From assembly GCA_963698495.1 (NCBI GenBank), contig CAVORB010000031.1, positions 1 through 64,000 on the forward strand: DNA of 64,000 bases. Reading direction: 5' to 3'. Shown in pieces: positions 8,009-18,200 of the stretch (positions within the stretch are counted from its first letter, which is position 1; each line of letters starts with the position of its first letter). A program made the translations under genes and the position numbers. The DNA is from CAVORB01 sp963698495 (GTDB taxonomy: Bacteria; Pseudomonadota; Gammaproteobacteria; Chromatiales; Chromatiaceae). The notes beneath the pieces are model-generated. The model searched no databases, was not told the DNA's origin, and saw only the letters and a list, made by a program, of their open reading frames with translations.

Positions 8009-9031
8009 TCAGAGGATCACCGGCTCCGGCTCCAGCCAGACGCCGAACGCCTCCGCCACCTTTTCCTGCACCTCCCGCGCCAGGGCCAGGATCTCGGCCC
8101 CGGTCGCGCCGCCGCGGTTGACCAGCACCAACGCCTGCTTCTCATAGACGCCGGCACGGCCCCGCGTGGCGCCCTTGAGGCCCACCGCGTCGATCAGCCA
8201 CCCGGCGGCGAGCTTGACGCGCCCGCCGGGCTGCGGGTAGCCGACGAGCGCTGGGTGCCGCGCAATGAGCGCCTGGTGCTCCTCACGCGAAACGAGCGGG
8301 TTCTTGAAGAAGCTGCCGGCATTACCGATGACCGCGGGGTCGGGCAGCTTGCGGCGCCGGATTGCCACCACGGCATCGAATATGGCGCGGGCATCCGGTC
8401 GCGCCACGCCGCATTCCCTCAGCTCCCGGGCCAGGTCCGCGTAGCCTGCCACCGGCTGCCACTGCTTGGGCAACGCGAGCGTTATCGAGAGGATCAGGCG
8501 GCGGCCGGCATCGGCGTGCTTGAATCGGCTGTCGCGATAGCCGAACGCGCACTCGGCGGCTGTGACCCGAACGACGCGCTGGGACGCGAAATCCCAGGCC
8601 GCGAGCGAGTCGAGGCGCTGTGCCAGCTCCAGGCCATAAGCGCCGATGTTCTGGACCGGCGCGGCACCGCAGCTGCCAGGAATGAGCGCCAGGTTCTCTA
8701 GCCCGGGGCGCCCCATTGTCAGCAGCCGCTCGACCGTCGCGTGCCAGTTCTCGCCGGCGCCGACCTCCATGTGCCACGTGTCGCCCGCCTCGCCAAGCTC
8801 CCGCAACCCAGGGACCTCCACCTTGATCACCACGCCCTCGAAATCCCTGGTCAGCAGCAAGTTGCTGCCGCCGCCGAGCACCAGCCGCGGCAGCCCGGCG
8901 AGCCTGGGATCGGCAGCCAGCGCGGCGAGATCCTCGGCACCGCTCGCCCGGCAGAACCAGCGCGCCCGCGCCTCGACGCCGAAGCTGTTCAATCCGCGCA
9001 AGGGGTACTGTTCCTGCAATCTTGCAGTCAT
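8009..9031 (-). CDS. murB: UDP-N-acetylenolpyruvoylglucosamine reductase
   Basis: 340 residues, the length of type I (E. coli-like) MurB. The FAD-binding segment LVLGGGSNLLL lies near residue 50, the conserved ALIPGSCGAAPVQNIGAYGLE follows near 115-135, and the catalytic serine sits in GNAGSFFKNP (about 240). The C-terminal AAGWLIDAVGLKGATRG is also typical. The enzyme uses NADPH to reduce enolpyruvyl-UDP-GlcNAc to UDP-MurNAc in the cytoplasm, the second committed step of peptidoglycan synthesis. It is intact and probably essential, which makes this stretch look like core chromosome. The lipocalin gene lies 52 bases upstream on the same strand. Confidence 0.95.
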   Translation of the reverse strand: MTARLQEQYPLRGLNSFGVEARARWFCRASGAEDLAALAADPRLAGLPRLVLGGGSNLLLTRDFEGVVIKVEVPGLRELGEAGDTWHMEVGAGENWHATVERLLTMGRPGLENLALIPGSCGAAPVQNIGAYGLELAQRLDSLAAWDFASQRVVRVTAAECAFGYRDSRFKHADAGRRLILSITLALPKQWQPVAGYADLARELRECGVARPDARAIFDAVVAIRRRKLPDPAVIGNAGSFFKNPLVSREEHQALIARHPALVGYPQPGGRVKLAAGWLIDAVGLKGATRGRAGVYEKQALVLVNRGGATGAEILALAREVQEKVAEAFGVWLEPEPVIL

Positions 9032-9083
9032 TGGCCCAACGGGCGTCGGTCGTCAGTGGAAGGCTTAGGCCGCGCGGTCGCCG

Positions 9084-9626
9084 TCAAGGCGCCGCGCCGC
9101 CGGGGAAGATCAATTCATCCGTTGCGAACCCGGCGGACCGGGCTCTGGCAAGCAAGTCCTCCAGCACGTCTTGGGGCAACTCCCGCTCGCGGGCCAGGAT
9201 CCAGAGATAGTCGTGGTCATAGCCCGCCACCAAGGCCCAGCGATAGTCCGGGTCCAGCGCGAAGACGTGGTAGCCGCCGTAAAAGGGTCCGAAGAAGCTT
9301 ACCTTGAGGCTGCCGACCTCCGGGCTGTCCAGGAAATAGGCGCGGCCCCGCGCCTCCTTCCATTGGCCCTTCGCCGCATCATAGCCGCGGTTGAGCACGT
9401 CCACCCCGCCGTCCGGCCTCCGGCTGTAGCTGGCGCTCACATCGGTGAGGCCGCGCTCGAAGGAATGGTCGAGCCGGGCGATCTCGTACCAGGTGCCCAG
9501 GTAGCGGTCCAGCTCGAAGCCGGTGACCGGCCGGACCCCTTCGGGGATGCCGGTGCAACCGGCGAGCAGCAGGGAGACCAGGCACAGAGCGAACAGCCTG
9601 CGGCCGAGTGCATATCGAATCTGCAT
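9084..9626 (-). CDS. blc: Outer-membrane lipocalin lipoprotein
   Basis: 180 residues when started at ATG 9626. An export signal ends in a lipobox (LLLAGC), so the mature protein should be lipid-anchored, probably in the outer membrane. The lipocalin signature GTWYEIARLDHSFERGL follows directly, and the C-terminal YLWILARERELP is the usual second conserved segment. Bacterial lipocalins of the Blc family bind fatty acids or lysophospholipids and respond to envelope stress; the role here is inferred from family. An in-frame GTG at 9638 is an alternative start. It lies upstream of murB on the same strand. Confidence 0.9.
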   Translation of the reverse strand: MQIRYALGRRLFALCLVSLLLAGCTGIPEGVRPVTGFELDRYLGTWYEIARLDHSFERGLTDVSASYSRRPDGGVDVLNRGYDAAKGQWKEARGRAYFLDSPEVGSLKVSFFGPFYGGYHVFALDPDYRWALVAGYDHDYLWILARERELPQDVLEDLLARARSAGFATDELIFPGGAAP

Positions 9627-9639
9627 GGTGAAGCTCACC

Positions 9640-9990
9640 CTCGATTGTGTCGTCCCAGTATACCCCCCGGCGCCATCCCGGCTTCTTGCGTCGGCGGAGC
9701 ACGCCGCGCGATAGGCTGCCAGATGATGGCACGGTGCTCCACGGGGTGCATCGGGCCTGCCAGCACAAGGGCCGGACCCTGTATCGGCACTGCGACGGGG
9801 ATGTGTTTTTACCCTGATGGTTTCAGCGGGGAGGCGAAAAGGCCGCAGGCGGAGGCGTTTGTTTCAGCCTTTCACCGGCCCGGCTTCCGACGCTCGCCCT
9901 GCATTCGGCAGCAGGCCACGGCAGCAGCCGGTGCAGATGTCGCGGGCGCAGGACGAGTCCGTCTACCGGCGTAAACGAGACCGAAACATT
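9640..9990. other. Intergenic stretch before the IS66 element
   Basis: About 350 bases with no convincing gene. One short stretch (about 9732-9814) reads as a histidine/cysteine-rich peptide, VHRACQHKGRTLYRHCDGD, and ends in a stop, but has no start codon in frame; it could be the tail of a lost gene. The IS66 element begins at 9991. Confidence 0.4.
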
Positions 9991-10072
9991 GTAAGGGCTC
10001 AATAAACCCCACCTACCGCCGCCGCCCTTCCCGCGGCATGGTTCGGCTCTGGAACCACGACCGGAGACGAGC

Positions 10073-10412
10073 ATGCCGACCCCCTCGAATTGTGAGCTCA
10101 GCGAACGCCAGCGCGCCTGGCTGGAGCACCTGCGCGCCTGCCGCGCCCAGGGGCTGAGCCTCAAGGCTTACGCCGAGCAGCAGGGCCTGAACCTGCAGCG
10201 CTTCTACCATTGGCACCGTCGCCTGAAGCGGCTCGGTCTGGCTGCCACGGATGCGCCGGTGAGTTTCGCCGCGGTGCGGGTTTCCGCCGCTGGCGGTGTC
10301 ACTGGAAGCTCAGCGCCTGCATTTTCCCAACGGCCTGATGCTGGAATGGGACGGTTCGGCGGATCTGGCACTCGTTGAGCATCTGCTGCGCCTCTCGCAG
10401 CCCTGGCCATGA
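10073..10412 (+). pseudogene. tnpA: IS66 accessory protein TnpA, one frameshift
   Basis: The start (MPTPSNCELSERQRAWLEHL) and the HTH-like ALRLS/AYAEQQGLNLQRFYHWHRRL region read normally to about 10300. The expected C terminus, LEAQRLHFPNGLMLEWDG through LSQPWP, lies in the next frame after TCACTGGAAG. In that frame the stop codon TGA at 10410 overlaps the ATG of tnpB, the usual IS66 coupling. In the uncorrected frame a longer unrelated tail ends at 10378. The protein normally assists the IS66 transposase. Confidence 0.75.
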
Positions 10413-10768
10413 TGCGCCCCGGCGTCGATCTGCCCCGCCTCTACCTGTGCCGCGAGCCGGTGGACTTCCGCAAGGGCATGCGCTCGTTGGCGGTGCTCGT
10501 CGAGCAGGGTCTGGGACTCGATCCCTTCGCCGAGACGCTCTACGTCTTCACCAATCGCCGGCGCGACGCGGTGAAATGTCTGTACTGGGAGCGCAACGGC
10601 TTCTGCCTGTGGCACAAGCGCCTGGAGCAGGAGCGCTTCAAGTGGCCGCGCACCTGCGACGGGGCGGTGGTCAGCCTCTGCGGCCAGGAGCTCAACTGGT
10701 TGCTCGACGGGTACGACCTGCGCCATCTCACCCCCCACAAGACGCTGAAATACAAGACGGTTCTATAG
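10409..10768 (+). CDS. tnpB: IS66 Orf2 protein TnpB
   Basis: 119 residues with the highly conserved IS66 Orf2 features: LYLCREPVDFRKGMRSLAVL near the start, DPFAETLYVFTNRRRD in the middle, KCLYWERNGFCLW, and LLDGYDL close to the end. The gene is intact. Its role in IS66 transposition is required but mechanistically unclear. The start codon overlaps the stop codon of tnpA read in its restored frame; a second ATG follows immediately. Confidence 0.92.
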   Translation: MMRPGVDLPRLYLCREPVDFRKGMRSLAVLVEQGLGLDPFAETLYVFTNRRRDAVKCLYWERNGFCLWHKRLEQERFKWPRTCDGAVVSLCGQELNWLLDGYDLRHLTPHKTLKYKTVL

Positions 10769-10822
10769 TCATATCAATAGCTTAAGCTGTCGCGGCGGGG
10801 CGCATTCCGGTAGGCTTTCCCC

Positions 10823-12375
10823 ATGCCTGCCAGCGCTCTCTGCACCGCCGATCTGCCCGATGACGTCGATGTCCTGAAGCGGCTGGTCGTCACCCAGGCG
10901 GCCGGGAGCAGGAATACGAAACCGAACTTGCGCGCCTGCGCGAGCAGCTCAACCTGCTCCTGGCCAAGCGCTACGGTCCCTCCAGCGAGAAGCACTCCCC
11001 CGATCAGCTCGGTCTGTTCAACGAGGCGGAATCCGAGCGGAGAATCCTCCCGAGGAAGAGCCCGCTGAGGCGGTGCCCGTCGCCGCCCATGCGCGCAAGC
11101 GCCGCGGGCGCAAGCCTCTGCCGGACTACCTCCCGCGGGTGCGTATCGAGCACGATCTGCCCGAGGAGGAGAAGACCTGTGCCTGCGGCTGCGGGCTCAC
11201 GCGCATCGGCGAAGACACCAGCGAACAGCTCGATATCGTTCCGGCGCAGGTGCGCGTCCTGCAGCATGTGCGTCTGAAGTACGCCTGCAAGGCTTGCGAG
11301 GAGACGATCAAGACCGCACCGGTCCCGGCTCACCCGATCCCCAAGAGCAACGCCTCACCCGGGCTGCTGGCCCATGTCGCGGTGGCCAAGTACCAGGATG
11401 CCCTGCCGCTGGCGCGCCAGGAGCGCATCCTGCAGCGCGCCGGTGTAGAACTGCCCCGCGCCACCCTGGCAGGCTGGATGATCAAGCTCGGCGCCTTGCT
11501 CGATCCGCTGATCGAACAGCTCCGAGAACGGCTCTTGGCCTACGACATCGTGCAGATGGACGAGACCCGCATCCAGGTGCTGAAGGAAGCGGGACGCTCG
11601 GCCAGCACCAATTCCTACATCTGGGTGCAGCGCGGTGGACCGCCGGATCAACCCATCGTCCTGTTCTTCTACGACCCCTCACGCGGGCAGGCGGTCGCCA
11701 CGGATCTGCTGGCCGGATTCTCCGGCTATCTGCAGAGCCGACGGCTTGGAGGTCTACGCCGCGGTGGCCGCGGCGAATCCGCACATCCGCCTGATCGGCT
11801 GCCTCGCCCATGCCCGGCGCAAGTTCGACGAGGCGCTCAAGGCCCAGGGCAAGAAGGCCAAGAGCGGCAAGGCGCAGATGGGGCTGGCCTTCATCCAGCG
11901 GCTCTATGCCGTGGAGAAGCGCCTCAAGGATGTCACCCCCGAGGAGCGTGCCCGCGAGCGCCTGGAGCTGGCGAAGCCGATCCTCGATGACCTGCACACC
12001 TGGCTTGAGAAATCCCTGCCTGCGGTGCCGCCCTCCACGCTCACCGGCAAGGCGCTCACCTATCTGCGCAACCAGTGGCCGAAGCTCGTCGGCTACCTCG
12101 CCGACGGGCGCCTCGCCATCGACAACAATGCCTGCGAGCGGGCTATCCGCCCGTTCGTGCTCGGACGCCGCAACTGGCTCTTCTCCGATACCCCCAACGG
12201 CGCCCATGCCTCGGCTAATCTCTACAGCATCATCGAGACCGCCAAGGCCAGCGGCCACGAGCCCTATCGATACCTGCGCCACCTCTTCACCGAGCTGCCC
12301 AAGGTGTCCTCTCCAGAACACCTCGCTGCCCTGCTGCCCTTCAACGTTTCCCCGGCGGATATCCAGCATCCTTGA
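10823..12375 (+). pseudogene. tnpC: IS66 transposase TnpC, three frameshifts
   Basis: The DDE transposase of the element in four pieces. MPASALCTADLPDDVDVLKR starts at 10823; after about 10905 the frame moves to EQEYETELARLREQLNLLLA and KRYGPSSEKHSPDQLGLF. After about 11060 it moves again to the zinc-finger region CACGCGL and the first catalytic aspartate in DIVQMDETRIQVL. After about 11745 it moves to VYAAVAAANPHIRLIGCLAH and ends with DNNACERAIRPFVLGRRNWL, which contains the catalytic glutamate. All IS66 domains are present but separated by single-base indels, so no complete transposase can be made. Confidence 0.85.
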
Positions 12376-12401
12376 CCGCCCACGGGCGGTTTATTGAGCA
12401 C

Positions 12402-13451
12402 TTACACCTTCTCGCGCATCTTGGGATCCGACTGTGATTGAGGGACCGGTATTCGCTGGCGCAACCCTTGATGGGGCCGGGCACGATTGAAGTAGATCTC
12501 GACGTACTCCTTCAGCACGCGATACAGCTGTCGCTCGTTGAGTATGATCACGTGGTCGAGGCACTCCCTGCGCACCGAACCGAGGAAGCGTTCGCAGATG
12601 GGATTCAGATTGGGAGAGCGCGGCGGGATCTTCACAACCTCGATCTCGGTGCCCTCGGCCACGGCGGCAAACCGCTTGCCGAACTTGTCGTCGTTGTCCC
12701 GAATGAGGTACCTCGGCCCGGAGCAGTACGGTGTGGCCTCGCGCAGCTGTTGTGCGGCCCAAGCGTCGGTGGGATAGCGGGTCACGTTGACATGGACGAC
12801 TTCCCGTGTGCCGTGGACCACGAAGAAGAACGCGAAGATGGGACGGAAGAAGACGTCGTAGAGCTGCAGGAAGTCGCACGCCCAGATGTCGCCACTGTGG
12901 TTTCTGATGAAGGTGCTCCAGGTCTGACCACGACTGCCCGACGGCCGTACGTGCCTCATGTACTTCTGGATCGTGCGTTTGCTGACACGGATGCCGAGCT
13001 TCAGGAGCTCGCCGCGGATCCGTTCCGCGCCCCAGAGCGCGTTGTCTTTGGCCATCGCCTGGATGAGCGTGACGACTTCCGGGGCAAGTCGCATCGGCTG
13101 ACCCCTGGGTCGGGACCGACGCTTCCAGACAAACTTGAAGAGATCCCGATGCCAGCGCAGCAGCGTCTCGGGCTTGACTACCTGCAAGGCGTCTCGCCAT
13201 CGGCGGCACAGCCGGGCCAGGATGAGCAGGAGCAAGCGGTCATCGCGGTGGATCCGAGGTCGGCGGACACCGCGACGGAGCACGATCACCTGCTGACGGA
13301 GCAACGCATTCTCGGCCAGGAGCTCCGATCGTGTGCGGGTGAGATCCCGGGCGGCACCGATCCCTACCTTCGCCACCGAGCGGGCCGGTTGAAGCAGGCG
13401 TTGGACCGCCCGAGCGAGGGCGCCGAGCAGGGCAAACGGGTTCACGGCCAT
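12402..13451 (-). CDS. Integrase-core transposase, C-terminal tail cut off by IS66
   Basis: 349 residues from ATG 13451. An N-terminal helix-turn-helix region leads into an integrase core with the DDE triad: D in DIWACDFLQ, D in YLIRDNDDKF, and E in PICERFLGSVRREC. It belongs to the integrase-type transposases often annotated IS481/IS3-like. Its stop codon TAA (12402-12404) lies inside the terminal repeat of the neighbouring IS66. A related fragment at 58139-58243 shows that the frame should continue for about 20 more residues (VVPIPILGGLHHDYRYAA). IS66 therefore truncated this gene. The catalytic triad survives, so activity is possible but unproven. Confidence 0.85.
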   Translation of the reverse strand: MAVNPFALLGALARAVQRLLQPARSVAKVGIGAARDLTRTRSELLAENALLRQQVIVLRRGVRRPRIHRDDRLLLLILARLCRRWRDALQVVKPETLLRWHRDLFKFVWKRRSRPRGQPMRLAPEVVTLIQAMAKDNALWGAERIRGELLKLGIRVSKRTIQKYMRHVRPSGSRGQTWSTFIRNHSGDIWACDFLQLYDVFFRPIFAFFFVVHGTREVVHVNVTRYPTDAWAAQQLREATPYCSGPRYLIRDNDDKFGKRFAAVAEGTEIEVVKIPPRSPNLNPICERFLGSVRRECLDHVIILNERQLYRVLKEYVEIYFNRARPHQGLRQRIPVPQSQSDPKMREKV

Positions 13452-13599
13452 GGTGCCTCTGGCTGGGGTTTTATCGATCGCGTACGCACTCAATGTGAAC
13501 CGGATTGACGACACCGGTCAACCTCTCGGGAACCCTCTGGTGGAAGACGCCGCCTGGCGGCCAGCAGCCTTGGCAACCCGTTGTTTACGCTCGCGGACG

Positions 13600-13738
13600 T
13601 CAGGTGTAGCCAGGACGGCTATTCCCACACTGGTCGACGGCGATGCGAGCGGCTGGACGATAGGAGCCGGATGAGTCGAGAGACTCACGTCCGGTTCTGG
13701 GAGAGCGCAGGGGTGAGACTCCCCTGCGCCACTCAACT
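13600..13738 (+). ncRNA. Group II intron 3' end (domains V and VI) remnant
   Basis: Domain V is unmistakable at 13664-13697: GAGCCGGA pairs with TCCGGTTC, an inner stem TGAGTC/GACTCA is closed by a GAGA tetraloop, and the two-base bulge is in place. Domain VI follows as GCGCAGGGG/CCCCTGCGC (9 pairs) and the intron would end near ACTCAAC at about 13738. Upstream no reverse transcriptase or 5' intron domains remain; the integrase-core IS begins at 13451. This is the tail of a ribozyme whose front has been lost, directly beside the last T6SS gene (pppA). The left boundary given is approximate. Confidence 0.75.
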
Positions 13739-13747
13739 GCTATGCGT

Positions 13748-14524
13748 TTACGCCGGGGATCCACTCCGACGAACGGGTCGTGACGACGTATAACTGAGGC
13801 AGTCCACGACAACCACGGTCACGTTGTCTCGTGCGCCACGATTGCAGGCGCAGCGAACGAGGGCATGCGCTCCCTCCTCAGCGGTCTGACCCGCCAATGT
13901 CGCGGCTATTTCCGTATTTGATATCTCTTTTGTTAGTCCGTCTGTACAGAGCAAGAAGCGGTCGCCGTCTCTAGCGCGGTGGGTCTGGATATCGACCTCT
14001 AGTTCTCCTTCGGCGCCAACAGCACGGGTCACGATGTTGGCAGCAGGGTGCAAGGTAGCTGCTTCCCGAGCGAGCAAGCCTTGTTCGATGAGGTCCTCCA
14101 CTTGGCTGTGGTCGCGTGACAAGCAACGCAGAGAGCCCCTGCGTAGGCGATAGATCCGGCTATCTCCCGCCCAGACTAGTGCGTAAGTAGCACGAACCGC
14201 GAGCAAAGCGGCAACAGTACTGCCGATGATTGATTTGCCCAGGAGAGATGCCTGCTCTTTCAATTCCCGATTGGCTTCGGCGAGACACGCGCAAAGATCC
14301 AGCACGGCTCGTCCCAGGAACACTGGTGGCGGCATGGCCTTCAGAGCTTGCACAACGACCCGACTTGCCACGTCACCGGCATCGTGACCACCCATCCCAT
14401 CGGCTACGGCCCAGAGCCCGACATCGGGTCGATTGAGGTAGGCGTCTTCGTTCACCTGGCGCACTCGTCCAACGTCGCTCGCTGCGGAAGAGATCCAGCG
14501 CAATGGCTGCTGCAATGGGCTCAC
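13748..14524 (-). CDS. pppA: T6SS PP2C-type serine/threonine phosphatase PppA
   Basis: 258 residues from GTG 14524, chosen because it forms a GTGA overlap with the tagF stop. PP2C metal-site motifs occur in order: VNEDA near the N terminus, DGMGGHDAG, GSTVAALL, WAGDSRIYRLRRG, DGLTKEISN and GARDNVTVVVV close to the end. In T6SS loci of this type PppA removes the phosphate that PpkA places on the FHA protein and so returns the apparatus to rest. It is the last gene of the left tss operon; the coding region ends ten bases before the group II intron remnant, so the C-terminal few residues may be altered. Confidence 0.9.
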   Translation of the reverse strand: MSPLQQPLRWISSAASDVGRVRQVNEDAYLNRPDVGLWAVADGMGGHDAGDVASRVVVQALKAMPPPVFLGRAVLDLCACLAEANRELKEQASLLGKSIIGSTVAALLAVRATYALVWAGDSRIYRLRRGSLRCLSRDHSQVEDLIEQGLLAREAATLHPAANIVTRAVGAEGELEVDIQTHRARDGDRFLLCTDGLTKEISNTEIAATLAGQTAEEGAHALVRCACNRGARDNVTVVVVDCLSYTSSRPVRRSGSPA

Positions 14525-15270
14525 CGGGATGCGCGGGACGAATTCTCGTCCGCAGCGGTGAGACGAATCGTTTCCTTCCAGCCCCAGCGCTCCCACTCGG
14601 CTTCCATCATGGCTGAGAATCCGTGACTGGGTGGAAGGCCTTGGCAGAGGAGCAGTGATGGTTCAACCTGCTGCGATCCGTGGGACCACCACAAGCTGAA
14701 AGCGAAGAACAGTTCCCCCAGTGCCTGGTAGAGCATCTCCGGGCAGGCCTTCTCAATGTCGGTGGGGAGGGGCATCCTACGGGCGTCCCAGGGACCCCTG
14801 CGAAGTGCTCCCGCTCGCAGTGTGGTTGGCGGCGGCCCGAGTTCGATCACTTGACGGTCGAACGTCTTGAGGTCGAACTGGTCGTCAAGGCACGTGAGAA
14901 CCAATGATTCGGCCGTCTCATACCAGGCTTTGGCGCCGGTCATGACGAAAATCGGATTACTCGAGTCAGGAAGGGGGCAGGCCAACGTTAAAGGAAAATA
15001 GCGACCGACGCGATCGACGCTTGGCATCAGGACGCCAGCCCAGGCGAAGCGACCGGCAACGCTGGGGGATAGGACAAATCGCCAGATGGGACTCGTAAGA
15101 TAGGTGTCGAGCCAGCAGTCACCCAATTGCTCGCGGCTGTCGGCAAGAGACTTCTGGAGCCACTGATCCCATGGGTCAACGAAGTTGATAGGAAGACGGC
15201 GGGTCACAAAATCGCCTCTGCTCGGCAGCTTTCCGTAAATGCCGGGGCGAGGTTCGACCGAGGCGTTCAC
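14521..15270 (-). CDS. tagF: T6SS-associated protein TagF
   Basis: 249 residues from GTG 15270, which overlaps the tssM stop as GTGA; a TTG at 15285 is a less likely start. The opening GIYGKLPSRGDFVTRRLP is the TagF/DUF2094 signature, followed by WDQWLQKSLADSREQLG and the conserved RVGRYFPLTL. TagF is a post-translational repressor that keeps the secretion system off until the Fha/PpkA pathway overrides it. The tight coupling tssM-tagF-pppA places a repressor and a phosphatase together at the operon end. Confidence 0.9.
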   Translation of the reverse strand: MNASVEPRPGIYGKLPSRGDFVTRRLPINFVDPWDQWLQKSLADSREQLGDCWLDTYLTSPIWRFVLSPSVAGRFAWAGVLMPSVDRVGRYFPLTLACPLPDSSNPIFVMTGAKAWYETAESLVLTCLDDQFDLKTFDRQVIELGPPPTTLRAGALRRGPWDARRMPLPTDIEKACPEMLYQALGELFFAFSLWWSHGSQQVEPSLLLCQGLPPSHGFSAMMEAEWERWGWKETIRLTAADENSSRASR

Positions 15271-18200
15271 AATCGCTCCGGGCAACGGAAGCTTCGTAGT
15301 TCCGAACGTCCGAAAGGATTGCGAACGCTGAGCGCGTCCAGGTCAAATGTCGCGCTCAAATTTCCGAGACGAAAGGTAACGCGGTACAATTCGTCGTCGA
15401 TTTTCGTCATGGACGAATGGTCGAGGAGGCGGAACCAGGCCCATGGACCCTGCTCGGTGATTCCCGTCTGCTTGTTGAATACATCCAGGAAAGTCATCCT
15501 CACGCGGCCGGTGCCCTCCGGAACCGGCCACTTGAGCGACCAGGAACGACCCGCTTCGTGCCGATAGGTGACATTCTGGCCTTCGAGGTCCAAGACGAAC
15601 TGTCTGGATTGGGAGTCCATTTCCTTTGCCACTAGTTTGAACTCAACCGCAAGCCCCGGCGTGCCCCCGGAGAAGAACGACTCTCTTATCGCGGACGCGG
15701 TCTCGAATTGAGCCAACGCGTCTTTCGATATTCCCTGTCCTTCCCCGACCCACCGCCAGGGAGCCGTCGTGGTATCGACCGCCGCGGAAAAATTCTCCGT
15801 GAAAAACCTGTCGAGGTCGCCGTTCGGGCCGAAGAGTTGTCCGAAGTCCTTCAGCGGTGTTTCTGCAGAGCCGCTGGCGATGAATGGGTAGCGGTCATGC
15901 GTGGCTCGATGGCAAAAAGGTAGGACATCAGCTTTCCAGAGCCTATTGAGCTCGGCTTGTGTCTCGCCGGACACCATGCTTGCGCTGTCCCGGCCTATGT
16001 TGATCAGCCAACTGCCAAGGGGAGGTGGCAGCGTTTCGGCGAGACGCACTAGGGACTCTGCCTCCGTGCTTTCTTGTTTGACGAAATCGAGCAATCGCGG
16101 GCCCCTCCCTACCCGGTCGGCGTAGTTATTCATGTAGACAGCCAACGGGTGAAGCTGGTCCAGAATACCGGCCATCCTCGGTACTTGGCCGCCTTCTGTG
16201 TCCACTAGGGCATGTAAGTCGTTGAAGGCCTCAGTCACTGCTTGCTCTGGACCCGGCTTTTCGTCGACCGGAGAGGGTTCGGTCTCGTTCCATAGACGGC
16301 TGACCCGAGCGACGCTGCGATCGACGAGTTTCTCGGCCTTGTTCATCAAGTTGTCTTTCTCCTCTCTGGTCCGCTCCAGGTCTGTCTCTCGAGCCACCGC
16401 CTCGAAGAGGTGCAGCAACGGGGAATCACGCTTGTCCGATAGCAGCCCTAATATTGCCGCGGCTTCCCGCGGATCTCGCGCGTCGACCACCACCAGATCG
16501 TCGAGCAGCCCCCTCCATTGGGCGATGTACTCGCGCAGGTACAGCTCGCGGACATCTTCCAGCAGGGCCGCCTTTTCGGCCAGCGGTACTCCGGTTCCTA
16601 GAATCCAGCGTTCGTTCTCTAGCTCGGCAATGAGCTTCAACGTCTGGCGATTGAATCCCTGATGGTAGCCTTCATTGGTGTAGAGCGCAGGCACGCCGAC
16701 GGTGAGGGTCTTGCCACTCTTGCGTTGGAACACCAGGTCCGCGTAGGGACCGACGGCGCGGCTGACACTGAAGTCGGAGAAGGTGTCACCGACCCCCGTA
16801 TGCTCCAGGCGCCTGAAAACACGCTCCGGCGAGGGCGTGCGGCTGAGGACTTCGCGTGCCTGGGCGACAAGACCCGCGTCGATCGCGTGGGGCCGGTAGG
16901 TCAGGGGTTTATCGCCGAACAAGGTCTCCAGGTGATCCTGAAGCCGTGAGCGCTGTTCCACCGGGATCTCCCGCGGCCAGTTGTGTTCCCAGTAGGCGTT
17001 TGCCCAGGCCCGCACGGTATCTGGGTCGTAGTGTCTGTCGTCGTAGATCATCAGGTAAACGCGCAACGCCTCGTAGAGCCGATCAGGCTCGGGAAGTAGC
17101 TCTCTGATCTGCTCCTCTAGGCGGAGGATCACCGCGGAAAGCAGGGTCTTTTCGAGCATCCGACGGTACGTGTCCCGCGCGGCCTCGCCGAGCTTGTCGT
17201 GTTGGGAAAGGCCGAAGGTTTCCGTTACCGGCACCGCTTGGTCGCCGACTCCCCCACGCATGTCACGGATAGCGTTCAACAGGGGCAAGAACTGGAGCGG
17301 CTCTCTCTCCTGCGGCTCTAGCCGCTTGATCTGTGCGTCGATCGCTTCGGTCTGCGCGGCCACCTCGGCGATGTACGTCCGATTAGTCACGAAGCTGATC
17401 ACCCAAGCCGTAGCCGCGAGAATGGTTGCGCCTATGGCCATGGCGTAAGCGCCCCGGCGGATCCAGCGCCTGTGTCGCTCGAGGCGCAAGTTGGTCCCGG
17501 CGACACCTGCCTCCGGAAAGATGACGTTGCGCAGCAGGCGGTTGATGAAAAAGCTCTTGCCGGTTCCTGAGAAGACTAAAGGCGCCTGTCTGCCTAGTCC
17601 GAGGTTTTTCGCAATGGCGGACATGACCCGGTCGATGGGTGCCCCCGTTTGGGTGCCGCTGGTGAAGTAGACACCGCGCACCAGCGGGTTTTCCTCGAAT
17701 CGGGTGGGCTCAAAGACGTCGCGTAGAAAGCGCTGTGCCGTTTCTTTAAAAGACTGGAACTGCTGTGGAAAGGCGAAGATGTGTGCCCGTTTATGCGGAT
17801 CCCTCTCCTGCTGGAGCCGCGCGAGCAGGCGCGCGTTGATTTGCCCCTCCAAGAGGTCGAATTCCTCGGCGAATGACGCAATGCCCTTGCTTGCGCCCGT
17901 AGCCAGATCCATGTGGAAGGTCATGCCCCAGACTTGTTCCCGGTCTTCCTTACCCAAGTCGCCGAAGAACTCCATGAAACCCGCGATCAGATCGCTCTTC
18001 ATGAAAAGGAAGTAAATGGGGAAGCGGATTCCCAGGTGGTGATGAAGCTCCTGAACACGCTGCTTGATAGCGCGCGCGTGAACCGCGCGCTCGGTCTCGG
18101 TCTGGCCTATCAGGTCGGCGAGACTGACCGCGACCAGGACCCCGTTGACAGGGCGGCGCGGGCGGTGATTCCTAAGCAGCTCAAGAAAACCTTGCCATGC

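Larger units (their letters stand above)
9991..12405 (+). mobile_element. IS66-family insertion sequence with decayed genes
   Basis: Both ends are visible: GTAAGGGCTCAATAAACC at 9991-10008 and its inverted partner at 12388-12405 (GTAAGTGCTCAATAAACC on the other strand), differing at one base. Inside are the three genes expected of IS66 (tnpA-like, tnpB, tnpC) in the same direction and order. The eight bases outside each end (GAAACATT on the left, ACCTTCTC on the right) do not match, so the usual 8-bp target duplication is absent and at least one flank has been rearranged. Two of the three genes contain frame breaks, so the element is probably immobile. Confidence 0.9.

Noticed and set aside
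7913..8701. 262-residue open frame on the plus strand over murB
   Set aside because: Shadow of murB, which is full length and conserved.
11482..12369. 295-residue minus-strand open frame in IS66
   Set aside because: Antisense to tnpC; the sense frames carry IS66 motifs.
12438..13508. 356-residue plus-strand open frame
   Set aside because: Antisense to the integrase-core transposase with an intact DDE triad.
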